Origin: Agrypnia vestita
Lineage: Eukaryota > Arthropoda > Insecta > Trichoptera > Phryganeidae
DNA length: 64,000 bases
Assembly (NCBI GenBank): GCA_016648135.1
Contig: JADDOH010003997.1
Span: 62,001 to 126,000 of the forward strand
Direction: 5' to 3'
Below, one piece after another: positions 25,310 to 36,929 of this stretch (position 1 is its first letter; each line of letters opens with the position of its first letter). The notes under the pieces are model-generated. The model did no database searches, was not told the origin of the DNA, and saw nothing but the letters and a program-made list of their open reading frames with translations. The position numbers and the translations under genes were made by a program.

Positions 25310-25550
25310 TCATTAAATTAGGTGAAAAACATTAACTTTGTTACCTCTACGTGAGTTAAATATTATTTTTATATCTTAATTAACCTAAATTTTGTGAGAA
25401 AAATAATCTCTCATCGACAGGTTAAGTTTTAAAATAGTTTACCTGTCGTTGATATAAGTAGTAACATATCGAAATATCATTAAACTCACATCAAGGTAAC
25501 ATCACATAGAGGTAACAAAGTTAATGTTTTTCACATAATTTAATGAATAA
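25310..25550. repeat. Family B inverted dimer (tail-to-tail)
   Basis: Two copies of the family B unit are fused head to head, so their 3' tails face outwards. The outer arms (ttaggtgaaaaacattaac, and the complementary gttaatgttt...ttcacat) pair over about 45 bp. Inner cores lie at 25385-25424 (minus) and 25441-25480 (plus). In the plus copy stem II has changed to ATAT...ATAT but still pairs before CGAAA, whereas the other copies use GAGA...TCTC. Confidence 0.65.
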
Positions 25551-25669
25551 GGTATAGTGCTTCTATTTCGTATGCACTTACTCGTTATCTTAATTTTCAG
25601 ATAATTATTATTTATTTAAGTTTCACTCACGGAGTATAAACTTTATGCGTTATGTCAATGCATCTGTAA

Positions 25670-25852
25670 CTACTTGTTGTAACTACTTACGAAGGCCCCT
25701 CGTTTAGTGATCAAGTGGTGGGGATTCGAACTAATTCATATAAATCATTGAGTAAATCTTATATTTAAGGCACCAGCGGTTAATTAGTTTAAAAATGTTA
25801 GAATAACGATGTATTTCGTAAACGCATTGCTTTAAAAACAATCATCTCTATT
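25670..25852 (+). mobile_element. tRNA-derived SINE, family 1 (degenerate)
   Basis: Retains a B-box-like ggggattcgaac and the tail order gcaccagcggttaat, tagtttaaaaatg, gtatttcgta and catctctatt. Old copy with many substitutions. Confidence 0.6.
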
Positions 25853-25941
25853 GAACTCCATTCTTTCAAGGTATAAAAATTAACCCACTTACTCCATCTT
25901 AATTCACTTCATATGCACTAATACATTTTAAATGCATTGGC

Positions 25942-25989
25942 TATAAATAGGATAAAATGGTGTGCAGCCACCATTTTATCCTATTTATA
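25942..25989. repeat. Perfect 21-bp hairpin, 6-base loop
   Basis: tataaataggataaaatgg plus tg pairs exactly with its complement around tgcagc. No mismatches. Such a tight perfect palindrome is unusual for old non-coding DNA. Confidence 0.8.
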
Positions 25990-27041
25990 TTTTGTTAAAT
26001 TCATTTCTAGTCTCTAAACAAGAATGTTTACAAAATACCTTTCCTATCGCCACTTCTATAATCCTCGATATTACCAGAATGGCTAGAGAAAATATTATTT
26101 TTACTAACACATATCAACTTTTTTCCCTAATCCTATATCTTTAGACTCTGTTATATTTCTCTCCAATATACTTATATCATTCTCGTTAATATACTTACTC
26201 ATTATATTGCTCAATTCGCTGTGCTCTTTTGTATTTACGCCATTAACATTAAATTACAATTTAACTTTTTTCCCTAGACGGATTTACAGCTTTTTTCAAG
26301 TGGGTTGTATGGATTTTGAGATGCAAGATCGGTTGTAACCGAGATGAAAAAGACAACTCACTAAACTATAATATGATTTCTAAAGCGAAATTATAGTCTA
26401 TAATAACTTTCAAAGCGAAATTATCATTAACCAATCTTGTACCATCCAGACCGGATATCGTAATATATAATAAACAAAAAGTTATTCGCAAAAAAAAGAA
26501 TTCACTCCCTCTTGCGTATCATTTATTCTCCGATCAGTAATTTAAAAACATTTTTCACGATGTTTCACAATACAAATGTTTTCAATTACACGAACAAAAT
26601 ATACGAGTATATTTTCGAAAAGTTTAAATATATTCCCCGAAGTAATCACAAAATTGGCGCGAGGCAGACCGAGTTCGAGAAGTGTAAACTGTTGTCGATT
26701 ACATTTTTACTCCGACTTAATACAAAATGTGACTTAAACTGTTTTTCAAAAGTTTTGAAAATCCATTATTGAAGGTTGTGTTGGCAACAAAATTTATTAA
26801 ATGACTTTAATGAACATTTAAAAACTTTTGCGATCGGATATTTAAAGAAATATATCATTGATATAATATTTTTACAAAAATTAATTTCCTACCTTGATTC
26901 ATAAATTTCATATAAGTAAATGAAAAAATTATTTAAAACCTCTTTAATTGTACATTACAAGTTAAGAGAGCATATGTAGTTCTCGAAAATAGTGTGTTAT
27001 TAAATTCAAAATTTGTCTTAAACAAGTGTTTCATTTGTATA
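25990..27041. other. AT-rich, no confirmed gene
   Basis: The open frame 26512-26772 has no recognised domain. Confidence 0.4.
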
Positions 27042-27563
27042 CAGGGTTATTTGTAAAACATTAATAACCTCGAAGGGCTATATTCCTGCCTTGATTATGA
27101 GTCGAAAATGTTCAAGCTATTATGATCTAATATCAATAGTTAAGGAGGTATGCGACATCAAAGTTTGCATTTTTTTTTCAATATTTCTGACTTATTTTTT
27201 TTAAAACGTTGGACTATCATTACAGTAACTCATATCGAATACAAAAAATTCGTTCCCTTTAGTACAAGTCAAATAAAAAAATATAAACCTTCTAATTCCA
27301 ATTGGATTTTTTTCTGGGTTTTTATCATTTTATTTAACTTGTATTGAAACGAATGAATTTTTCGTAATCGATATGAGTTACTGTAATGATAGTCTAACGT
27401 TTTGCAAAAAATAATTCAGAAATATTGAAAAAAAATGCAAACTTTGATGTCACATATCTCCTTAACTATTGATATTAGGTCATAATAGCTTGAACATTTT
27501 CGACTCATAATCAAGGCAGAAATATAGCCCTGCGAGGTTAGTAATGTTTTACAAATAACTCTG
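27042..27563. mobile_element. MITE with long (~150-bp) terminal inverted repeats
   Basis: Starts cagggttatttgtaaaaca and ends tgttttacaaataactctg. The arms pair through tgattatgagtcgaaaatg and atcaatagttaaggag to a T/A-rich inner edge. TATA flanks both ends, fitting TA or TATA target duplication. The 132-codon minus-strand frame that crosses its right border is not a gene. A diverged relative lies at 7.1-7.4 kb. Confidence 0.85.
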
Positions 27564-28904
27564 TATATGTTACAGTAAATTAATATTTCTAATGAGTCTA
27601 TATTTTCACTACTAAAAATATATTTTACCCGGTCGGGCAGTGAAAATACGTAAATTAATGAATTTACAGATTCACTACGCAGTGTCGGTGAAACTATATT
27701 TTGTCCACGAATGCACGCATTTCTCAAAGCTTTGGTTAGGTTAATAATATCCGGTATATAATGTTGATATGCACAGAAGAAATTAATAATACAGTAAGAA
27801 CCTTTTTTACGCAATAATTTAAATCTTAAAATGTAATTCTAAGAGGTCAATCTCAATCCGGAAATAGACATCTGTCATGAGTTTCAAATTTAATTTTAAT
27901 GACAGTTCAGAACTCAATTACATCGTAAATTACACTACACAAAATTTACATTACAAAATGGAATTTCACTAAAATGGCAGTAAAAATATAGACATACAGA
28001 TTCGCTGTAACATATATAAATCAATCATGTCATTCCACAAAGTTCATGCAAAATCAATAAACAATATAAGTATCTACCTTACGTATATGATGTATTATGA
28101 AATATTGAATTAATTTTCTGTTTCAAAACGCAGAAAATTCTGTGAAATGGCACTCTGCACTATATGGGCTATTATTAAATATGCGATAAGACATGACCAA
28201 ATAATGAAGTCAACATGTGGGGTACCCAACTACGGCAGTAGATTCTGTGGCACTATTATTCTCGTTACAGAAGAGAATTATTAAAACAGCAGAGTGCTTT
28301 ACCGGGTCTGTGACGACAGCTCTGTGACGACAGCTCTGTGACGTTATGCATGCTGAGGAAATTTATCTCGATACGGGCAGATCCGCGAATCAAAAAATGG
28401 AAAAACGGCTGCAGGATGCACCAGAATATTTTAGTTCGGAATCTTTCTTTGTCCGGAATTTAATATTTTTCCTTCTTCAAACACAGCAAAATTATTTTGT
28501 GGTGACATTATTGATATTAGAACCCATTGCTAAACCCTATTTTTATTTAAAAATGGTGTTATCAAATTGAAAATAATTTTGATTTAAAACAATGTTAAAA
28601 AGTTTATTCAAATCTTGAGATAAATCTTTACAAATATTTTAAGAATTTAATAATTAATTTATAATAATTTTATTTTCTTCAATTGGAACACTACGACACA
28701 AATAACAAATAAAATTTTGTTAACAAAGTTTATTTCTATAAATTATAATGTTTTTCCATTTAAATAGTGGGAGAACAACATAAAAATAACAAAATGTTTA
28801 TATATTTAACAGCGTTTTTTCTTACATAATATTCTTTCTCGAAATATGTACATAATTATCTATGTGACAATGTCCGTCACTAACGCTACCAAGACTGAGC
28901 TAGA
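27564..28904. other. AT-rich, no confirmed gene
   Basis: Contains a short tandem repeat (gctctgtgacgaca units at about 28305-28343). The open frame 28346-28570 shows nothing recognisable. Confidence 0.4.
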
Positions 28905-29660
28905 TGGCGCCGTCTAGGAAAATAGAAAGAGTACAACACAAATTATTGAGATTTACGAATTTTTAAATGCGTATTCCAATAGAAAGCATAAATTATGATA
29001 ATTTAATTTATGCACTTCATTTGAAGAAGTTATCATCAAATTATCAGAAGAGATGTCAGCGTCGTAGTGTTCCTATTTCAAATTATCAAAAGTATGTTGG
29101 ACTGTCCTGAACTGATTCAGATGGTGTCGTATAATATACCAAGACAAACGAGACACCACGAAGTCATTTTTTTAGGGACCTACAGGAATAGCTATGCATT
29201 GAATTCGCCGTTAGATGCATGCATCGCCATGAAAACAAATTCTCTAAATTCGTAGAAATTATTCATTGCAGGAGCATATCTTAATTAAAAAATTACTTAG
29301 ACTGAGAATATATAATGTAATTAGAATATATAATGACTTGGAATAATTTGAAACTGATTACAGTTTAATGGACTAAATTCATATTTATATTTTTTTCTCT
29401 ATGATATATATATATATATATTTATTAATTTCAAAATTAACTAATTATTGTTCATTTTCCCTTAAAATAAGTTTTAATACTATATTGATTTTTTTTTTGG
29501 TTTACTTTATTTTCTTATGTTTAGTATCTGGTATATTGGTCAAATTATCTTTATTTTACTTTATTATTAATTTATTAAAGGTTTTAGATTATTATAACTG
29601 TTTGTTTTTGTACTAATTTTGGATTACCTCGTGATATAAATTTGTGTTTGTATGTACATA
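28905..29660 (+). pseudogene. LINE ORF2 C-terminal fragment and 3' UTR
   Basis: With frame shifts the translation gives IERVQHKLLRF, IPIESINYDNLIYALHLKKL, MLDCPELIQMVSYN, IPRQTRHH and YALNSPL. This is the characteristic post-RT region of a CR1/Jockey-like non-LTR retrotransposon. A stop follows, then an A/T-rich 3' UTR that probably ends near aatttgtgtttgtatgtac. The catalytic RT motif is missing. Dead on arrival or decayed. Confidence 0.8.
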
Positions 29661-29747
29661 AAGTTAAGGCTGCTTGTTTGTGGGTAGATCAATGCCCATC
29701 TGTCGAAGCATGATCTCCCGGCACATTTTATGTGTGGAGCGTAAATG

Positions 29748-30076
29748 TGTGTGACAACAGACAGATGTGAATGAAAGGTAAGATGGATATACAGGTGACC
29801 ATAAAATACTCTTGGTTGGTTTAATGTCGAGTTTATTGAAGGTACAGGTTATAATGGTATAGTTCGCGGAATACAAAGAATATTGCGACTGTCTTGAGTG
29901 GCGTTCAAAGGAAGAGTAACCGTGGTACCTACGTACTGCCTGGTGGTACCTCGCCGATTGTTTCGGGCTGGTGATTAGTGGTTTTTTGCCTCGAGCGCGA
30001 TTGGTCCATTTGGCACGCTCGAGGGAGTAACGTCCGGGCAGGCATAGATGCTCCACAGGGCTCCCCCTCAGTAACA
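29748..30076 (-). mobile_element. Probable LTR of an LTR retrotransposon
   Basis: On the minus strand it opens with TGTTACTGAGGGGGAGCC, carries an AATAAA polyadenylation-type signal (ttcaataaactcgac) about 230 bases in, and plausibly ends ...TTGTCACACA. Composition is clearly GC-richer than the flanks. No PBS, polypurine tract or coding region was identified next to it, so a solo LTR is likely. Exact ends are uncertain. Confidence 0.5.
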
Positions 30077-30500
30077 AACGTGGAAGAATTGTGTAGTAGT
30101 AGCGGCCGGATTGGACAAGGCAAGAGAAACTGGTTTACTGACTGATTGCTGGGTGGCTGGTGATGGTTGGGTCCAGGCGAAGAAGCGTAGGCAACTTGTA
30201 TACCCATAGGTAGTTACAGATGAGAATGCACAGTGAGTCGGCGTTGTTGTATGCTGCAGATGCACAGAGGATCGTCGTTACAGTTGATTGGTGCACGGTA
30301 AATCGGTGCAGGTGATAGGCACACAGTGAGTCGGCACGGGTTGCTTGCTGATGTTAGTGAGTTGTCAATCACCAGTTTGTGTTTGCCACTCGTCTTTAGT
30401 CCTCAATGTCCACGATTGCTTTTGAGTGTGTGAGCCCAATTGCTATCTTCCATATTGCCTGTCGACGCGTTTGCTGTCTTTATTTCTTGCTGTACATGGT
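30077..30500. other. GC-richer unclassified block beside the LTR
   Basis: Contains two copies of cacagtgagtcggc (about 30227 and 30324) and related gtgcac..gtgcagg phrases. It may belong to the same LTR element. Three overlapping minus-strand open frames here have no recognised domain. Confidence 0.35.
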
Positions 30501-30800
30501 TATATCACTATTACTTATAAGCATGTACATTTAAGAAAAGTAAAACATTATAATGTAAAAAAAAAATTTTTGGAAAAAAATTGAAAATTGAAAACAGAAC
30601 CGTTGAGATGTTGCAAAAATTTTTAGAAAATTTAAAAGTTGCAATTTTTTTTTTGAAAAAACACCTTAAAATTGAAATGTTGAAAAGTTGCGAAAAATAT
30701 TCTTTTTTTAAAGTTAAAAAATGTTGACTGAACAGGCATGGTAGTATTTTCTTCGGTGTTTGCATGAGAGTAAACATACTGAAAAATATTAACTAAACTA

Positions 30801-31480
30801 ATTTTAACTAACTAACTAACTAACCATCACGCCGTTTCCCCGCAGGGGTAAGCAGAGAGGATTGAAAGCCACACTCTTCTATCCTGGCACACCACTTTTG
30901 CTTCGGCCACATTCATACATTTTCTCTTACAAATTCTACGGTTGTTGCGGCTTTTAACGGGGCCATCCTCAAACACTTGTTGTATCTGATCGTGCCAGGT
31001 CTTTCGCGGGCGCCCTCTATTTCTGTTGCCTTCAACACTCGCCTCATATAATTTCTTAACCATCCTTTCCTCGTTTATACGTTCCACATGACCAAACCGT
31101 CTCAGCACTCCTTTCTTCATTCTATCTATCATTCTATGCAGCCAGCATTGCATTCACGTCTAATTTGTTCATTCCTTACTCTATCAACCAAATATTTTCC
31201 ACACAAGAGTCTAAGTGACCGCGTTTCTACCGCATTCAGTCTTCTTTCATTCCTCTTTTGCTAATCCCAGGCTTCATTTTTTCACTCTTTATTCACTCTT
31301 TCCTCTCTCTTGAATATCATCACTTTCGATTTGCTGACATTCATCATAAGATCACTCTGCATGCATACATCGGACATCCTGGATACCAGGCACTGCAGAT
31401 CAGCTTCACTGTTAGCCACTAATACTGCGTCGTCTGCGTATAGTAGGCAGGATATGGTGAGTCCATCCATTAACACTCTT
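30801..31480 (-). pseudogene. LINE ORF2 fragment with RT active-site YADD
   Basis: Going 5' to 3' on the minus strand, an RT segment has SCLLYADDAVLVANS (the catalytic Asp pair) and NVSKSKVMIF. An apparent internal deletion or frame shift follows. Next come LRLLCGKYLVDRVRNEQIRR and the tail GVLRRFGHVERINEERM, GRPRKTWHD and AYPCGETA, with a stop and a TTAG/TAAC tandem 3' tail (about 30803-30822). This is the only RT active-site motif seen among the LINE pieces in the window. Not functional. Confidence 0.85.
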
Positions 31481-32334
31481 TGCCATCATATTAAAAAACG
31501 TGGTCCATTCTAAATTCTGAAAATATTTTTTTTCGTATTTATAAGGATATTCTTGCACTAAAATTAACGTTGTTTTGTATGTCCTCATATTATTAATGTT
31601 CTGGAAAATATAAATTATCACTTCCGAAACACGAAATTCTAACCCTAAAGACATGAATATGACAGTTAAATTTCATACATATTTATGTGCTTCTCCGTAA
31701 TCTGAAATCCGCGTCTTGATTCATTTCATTCACTATGATATAACATTTTTGTAAATAAAAGTAGCTTTAGTTTAAAGAGAAAACGTAAATAGCTGTCATC
31801 GCTCCAAAATGGCAACGAAAGGCCTGGGCCGAACCAACAACAGTGACAGCTGGGTTATGGTTGGGTTTACATAACCAAAAAAAGATATAGCAAAATTTAC
31901 AAACAATTTTGAAACACAAATATGTATATCAATAATTAATAAACATGTTAAATATTAAGTACATTATTTTTATAAGCGACCATTTTTATTTTACGTGTAT
32001 AATATTTCTACACATTAAACATCTGCATGTATTTTAAAACAATCCATACTTCTCGAAACTTTATACCATTTCGCCATTTTTTTTTTTGTTTTAACTGACA
32101 ACAGGAATTATCCGGACACAGGCGACATTGGTTAGCGTAATTAATATATAGATTATTTATTTTAAAACGTGTTTTATGTTAGGTATATAAAAATCCTTGG
32201 TACTTTCTTGTAGGTACTGTAAAAGCGCACTATGGCGCGTTGATTAATAAATAAATAATGGAAAACTGAAATGTGAACATAAAAAGTCCATCATATAGCG
32301 AGTGGTTTTATAATTGCTGCGGCTCACTTATAAA
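31481..32334. other. AT-rich, nothing recognised
   Basis: No supported feature. Confidence 0.4.
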
Positions 32335-32402
32335 TTTTTAGCATGTTTTACTTTGATATTTTACTTTGATAAAATTTTTTAGCATGTTTTACTTTGATAA
32401 AA
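32335..32402. repeat. Direct repeat of ~25 bp
   Basis: tttagcatgttttactttg occurs twice with a partial third unit (attttactttgataaaa) between. Confidence 0.7.
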
Positions 32403-33269
32403 ATAAATTAACATCTCCTGTGCTATTGCAATTTTTTTCCAGATATCTAAGTGTTTTTTTACATTTCTAATTTCTAATATTTTGTCTATTTGTGTTCTAT
32501 TATTGCTCTTCTTATTTTGATCCAAATTATTTTTTTTATTATTATTTCATTTCCCACGAGGATCTTCCCCTTCAGTATTCAAGTCGGACGGAGCGGAGAA
32601 AAGGAGGAAATGGTTAATCTAGGTTTTCTGATGTGAGGAGAAGAAAATGCAAAAGTTAAATAAAATATGGTGATAAACGCAGACTGCATGAAATCATTTC
32701 TTACTGGAGACACATATAAATAATATAATATACAAGTTTATTTGCAAAAATAACAATTTTACTTGTAGTAATACACATTCAAATTAAGGATTCGTAAAAA
32801 AATAGTATTTACTAAATATAAGATAAATTATAGAAAACTCACAGAGACGAAGGAATATTAATATGAGAAACATGTATGACAGTTTTTTTATAGGATTTTT
32901 AAGGGCCTACGGCCTGTATGAGTTCACGGCGTTCATCATATTCCATCGTGACAATATTTTTTGAAAGTTGTTTATATGTCGAATCTGAAAACTTTTCAAA
33001 TATTTGAAGGGGCTCTGCTACAGATATTTGTAATCCTTCTCGTGACTTTTATTTAAAAATATATTTAGAAAAAAAATCAAAAAAAATATTAATCTGCCAG
33101 AACTCTATGAAATATTTAAATCTGAATAATATATGTTAATTATTATGATAGAAATATTACGAGACATAGCTTATTTCGATTTCTTTTCAAAATATATGCT
33201 TAGGAAAGTCATATTTCTTGTTCTCACTGCAAACCCCATTCTTATGAAATAGTATATAAAGTTATTAAT
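32403..33269. other. AT-rich; fragment of repeat M
   Basis: About 32822-32857 (aaactcacagagacgaag, preceded by agataaattatag) matches one terminus of repeat M. The rest is unrecognised. Confidence 0.4.
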
Positions 33270-33289
33270 ATTATTAATATTTAAAGCAT

Positions 33290-33760
33290 TAACTTTGTGG
33301 TTAGACGTAATAACAGAATGCTAGTAAACTTAGTAAAATCAAATAATGTAAAAACGCTACAAATTCATAAATTTTATGATCGTGTAATCAATCTCTCTTC
33401 CCATATATTTAGACCCGAAGAAACCTCATTATAATCAAAAGGTTTAAAATTTAATCTAAATTATAATAATAGAAATATACAACCCACGTTAGAAACCTAG
33501 CCATGTACATTGAAACATCGTTATTTAAGGAACCAAAGTCTCATCACTATAAATGCGCTGAAATCTTAAATAAAGAAATAAAAAATTTAAATAAAACTAT
33601 TGTTAAAGACACTAATTCTACTCAGATATTAAAAATTAAAAAAACACTAAAAGAAAAAAATCTTACATTAACTAAAGCGGATAAAGGTAATTCGATGGTA
33701 ATTAAAAAAAAACTGGTAGCGGTTTTTACTAAGTTAACTAACATTCTGTTAGTATATAAA
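33290..33760 (+). pseudogene. Penelope-like element, N-terminal ORF fragment
   Basis: With small frame disruptions the translation gives HKFYDRVINLSS, KGLKFNLNYNNRNIQ, the IETSLF region and LKEKNLTLTKADKGNSMVI. The order and the LTKADKGN motif are typical of the segment just before the reverse-transcriptase fingers in Penelope-like retroelements. The RT core is absent. It is in the opposite orientation to the C-terminal fragment 2 kb downstream, so they are separate insertions or a rearranged pair. Confidence 0.75.
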
Positions 33761-33931
33761 GATTTCGCAGCTGGTAATGATACCTTTTTTGGTAATGATT
33801 TGTAAAACTTGTTTCATAGGTATTCCATTAGTTAATAAGGTTAGTAATAAAGTTAATAGGTACTCCAATACATGAAAATTGAAATATCGAAGTGCGGAAT
33901 ATACACAAAATATTTTATATAATAAGTACAT

Positions 33932-34432
33932 CTATAACCTGGCATAAAATTTTACGGGATGGTTAATTGACAATTTAAATTATTCGCTTGAATGATGCCT
34001 AGACCTGTATTGGAATTTCTCCGCAACGTTAATGCCACTGCCATTGTCCTCAAAAGTTTTAAAATTTTCCCGCTTTTTTTATTTCTTTGTTTTCTACTTC
34101 TGCTGGAAATCTGTATTTTGAAATAAACTAACAGGAAGTACTAGAAGTAGAATAATGTAAAGTCGGGCGTTATGAAACTTATCACATTAATAGGATCAGG
34201 TTGGCGGTGACAAGTAAAAGCTAACCGGATATTAAATTTCTCAAGTTTGTTGTTTTGTGAAATTTTATTTGGATGCTGTATGCTCGGGAAAATTTTATTG
34301 TTAGCCGAATTATTTACTGTAGAGGAAATGATATTAAAACAAATTATTATAGTAATCGTTTCTGATGCATGGTATAATAAATAATCAATGCCTAATTTTA
34401 ATACTAAATTCATTCTAAAATTGTGTTGAGTA
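33932..34432. other. AT-rich, nothing recognised
   Basis: The minus-strand frame at 34141-34506 runs into the SINE and is not a gene. Confidence 0.4.
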
Positions 34433-34581
34433 ATTTTTTTACGCTTTAGAGAACCAACTACTGGACCAAACCACATCACGAAAATATCCAGGCTTGAGTT
34501 AATCACATAGATTAATTGTGACCTATCCTGGAATTGAACCCAGAACCATCAGGCATGCCCACTGGGCTGTGAGGGCCGTCC
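34433..34581 (-). mobile_element. tRNA-derived SINE, family 2
   Basis: Minus strand: ggccctcacagcccagtggg head, a mutated B box (gggttcaattcc), then tcacaat..atctatgtgatt and a body ending at a T-run on the plus strand. Same order as the copies at 51.3 and 56.9 kb. Confidence 0.75.
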
Positions 34582-35014
34582 TCAAATACTATTTTAATAT
34601 TTAACAATTACAACTTAATATGAATAGTACTGAAATTCCAAAATTTATAAATAAAATGATATTATATTTACATTTAAATTATATTACTGAGGTTCGAAAT
34701 GAATATTTAGTCGTAACGTAAGCAGCCTAACATCGTAATATTTCATAACCATTTAGATATAGAAGTAGTCAGCGATAGACGAATTGAAAACATATGATGT
34801 ATCCATAATGTAATAAATTGTATAAATACTTCAACATGCTTTCAGTTCCCTTGTAAATCCATAATCCAGTCACTCTATCATATTACCCTAAACGTTTTGT
34901 ATTAAGATCATAGTTTATTAAATCACTACACGCAGATTTCGATCGAGTCCACGAGTAAGCTCCCTGAATCTCAAGTTCACGCTGGCTGGTCGGTGAGCGA
35001 GGTATTTTATATCG
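34582..35014. other. AT-rich, nothing recognised
   Basis: No supported feature. Confidence 0.4.
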
Positions 35015-35036
35015 CTGAGTCGTATAGTTTTTAATC

Positions 35037-35310
35037 TTCTGTGTATAGTTTTCTGGGATATTCTGCCGTGTATGTGACCTCTTTTCGCAACGTTCATATA
35101 TATGTCAGTAATACGTCAAAATATCAGGACACGAATAAGAAGAAATGGAGTGGATATAAGATCCTTACCAGATATTATAAATACCAACAGAGAATAAGCA
35201 AACATATTCACTGTCGTTCTGTGTATAGTTTTCTGGGATATTCTGCCGTGTATATGTGACCTCTCTGGCCAACGTTTCGGATCCCATTGCAGGGTCCATC
35301 ATCAAGGCTG
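35037..35310 (-). repeat. Penelope-like UTR / pseudo-LTR with duplicated segment and hammerhead-like core
   Basis: A segment of about 44 bases (tctgtgtatagttttctggg ... gtgacctc) occurs twice, 180 bases apart, as expected for partially duplicated Penelope-like termini. Next to the second copy, the minus strand has TTGATGA (35299-35305), a stem II hairpin GGACCC/GGGATCC with one bulged A, GAAAC (35274-35278), GUU, and GGC able to pair with GCC before the core. The first core base is U instead of C. It sits downstream of the GIY-YIG coding fragment on the same strand. Confidence 0.65.
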
Positions 35311-35534
35311 ATGTGATGAGTGTGTGTTGAAGTGTAGGTAAAGTATTGCCTTGCAATACCGTACAGAAGTCAGGGTGTCTCCAAGTTTGTGTTATGTTAA
35401 GTACTGGATTGCAGTACCGTGTCGATTGCAGGGTGTGTGTATCTTGATGTAGTGTGTTGTGTATCTACTAACGGATGTCGAACTAAGCGTCGTCGATTTT
35501 GATTTCTCCTGCAGCGCTGGATACCACGAGGTTT

Positions 35535-35971
35535 TTAACTAAGACCGTCATCCCTATTAATGTTTACCGGGCGCTTGTATATTTCAATTTCTTCTTTGAC
35601 CAGGCGCGTGTGGTGACTTTTGGGCTTTCCTAGAATTTTCGGATCAAATGAAAAATGGTGGCCCGTATCTAAAAAGTGCTCAGCCAATGCCGATTTTTCC
35701 GGATGACCAAGTTTGCATGCTCTTTTATGCTCATCAACCCTTTTTGAAATCGTGCGTGTTGTTATCTGTTTGGGTGAGTAAGCTTTCTGTATATTGTATA
35801 TATGGGTTTTTTTAATGGAAGTTTGTCTAGAAAAGATAGTTGTGAATCGTTTTCAATTTTGAAATCATTAGGCATTGATTGAATGTAGAAATAATCTTCA
35901 CTACTATTTGTCATTGTGTGGAAGCTATTTGTAAAAACAATGACATTGTGGAGGAACAAATATACTAGCAA
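35535..35971 (-). pseudogene. Penelope-like element, RT C-terminus and GIY-YIG endonuclease fragment
   Basis: One minus-strand frame (35971-35762) carries NVIVFTNSFHTM and FLDKLPLKKPIYTIYRKLTH, matching the palm/thumb end of a Penelope-like RT. After a frame shift, the downstream frame reads TTRTISKRV, EHKRACKLGHPEKSALAEHF, HHFSFDPKILGK, a conserved EE and PVNINRDDG, then a stop. These are the later motifs of a GIY-YIG endonuclease. The segment between RT and the GIY-YIG start is missing. Inactive. Confidence 0.85.
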
Positions 35972-36017
35972 GTATTTTACACTATCTCGTCAGTAAAATG
36001 ACAAGTATTTATTTTGT

Positions 36018-36085
36018 TAAGCTACAACAGGCCGTGGAGCCCAATTGCTCAGAACCCCTTGGTACGAGAAACTATAAGGGCCGAA
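36018..36085 (-). mobile_element. SINE family 2 fragment
   Basis: gctacaacaggccgtggagc and ccaattgctcagaa match the 3' body of SINE family 2 (cf. 51.35 kb). The tRNA head is missing or unrecognisable apart from a terminal agggcc. Confidence 0.5.
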
Positions 36086-36925
36086 ACAAATGACATAACA
36101 AAAGCAAATCTTTCCGTTTTTCTTTTTCTTTCTTTCCATTTCCAAATTCTTTACATCTTTCCGTCAATCGTAAAAAGGTCGCATAATTTTTTTATACTAA
36201 TTTTTGACCTGATGATATCGAGTTTTTGCATTATTTTTTATAGTCATCGATATATATATATATAAATCTGCTACCTGCAATGACCGCGATGAATCTTGTT
36301 TTAGCTTGCTCCACCGGCTTGTTTACTTGTTTTTACTGCATATAAAGTAAGAATTATATTCGATATAAAAATATTTGAATGAAAGAAAATTAGCATATTT
36401 AATCTCACTGACTTTCACCTTCTCTTCTTTTTTACTAAGTTCCCATGGTACGAAAATTCTCAAATGCTCATATCTTTTGGCTAAGCTAACTACTTCATAC
36501 TAAGAACTTCGTTAATATGTAGGTGCGTAGTTGTGTCACATTAAAGATGAGTTTATTTTTGAACCTTGTGGAAGAAAACTTAAAAACGAAAAAATTACAG
36601 ATGGTCCATTGTGTCTATATGTCGTGCCATGTCATGATTTTTATATGTATTTTAAAGATTTTTCATTTATTTTTTAAATATGTTTTATTTTTTAGCTTAT
36701 TATAAAATGTGTTTTATTGTTTATTTTTCAAAATTAAAATTTTTGAAAATATTGCACTTCTTAAAGCCCACCAGGGCGTGAATAATAAGAAATCAATAAT
36801 TTTATCTTATAAGTCATTTCCCTAATTGGTACTTTAAGAATCAATTGCCAATGGAGACAGCTGCATTATTTAGGTGAAGCAATGATTGTAACATTTATCG
36901 GATTAAAGGCGTTATTATTTGGTCA
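36086..36925. other. AT-rich, nothing recognised
   Basis: Includes a short (TA)n near 36250. No gene signature. Confidence 0.4.
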
Positions 36926-36929
36926 TAAT

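Noticed and set aside
27416..27814. 132-codon minus-strand frame
   Set aside because: It crosses the MITE right terminus and ordinary AT-rich DNA; a shadow, not a gene.
30801..30823. Telomere-type repeat
   Set aside because: The TAAC/TTAG tetramer run is short and sits at a LINE 3' end, and it is not the insect TTAGG unit.
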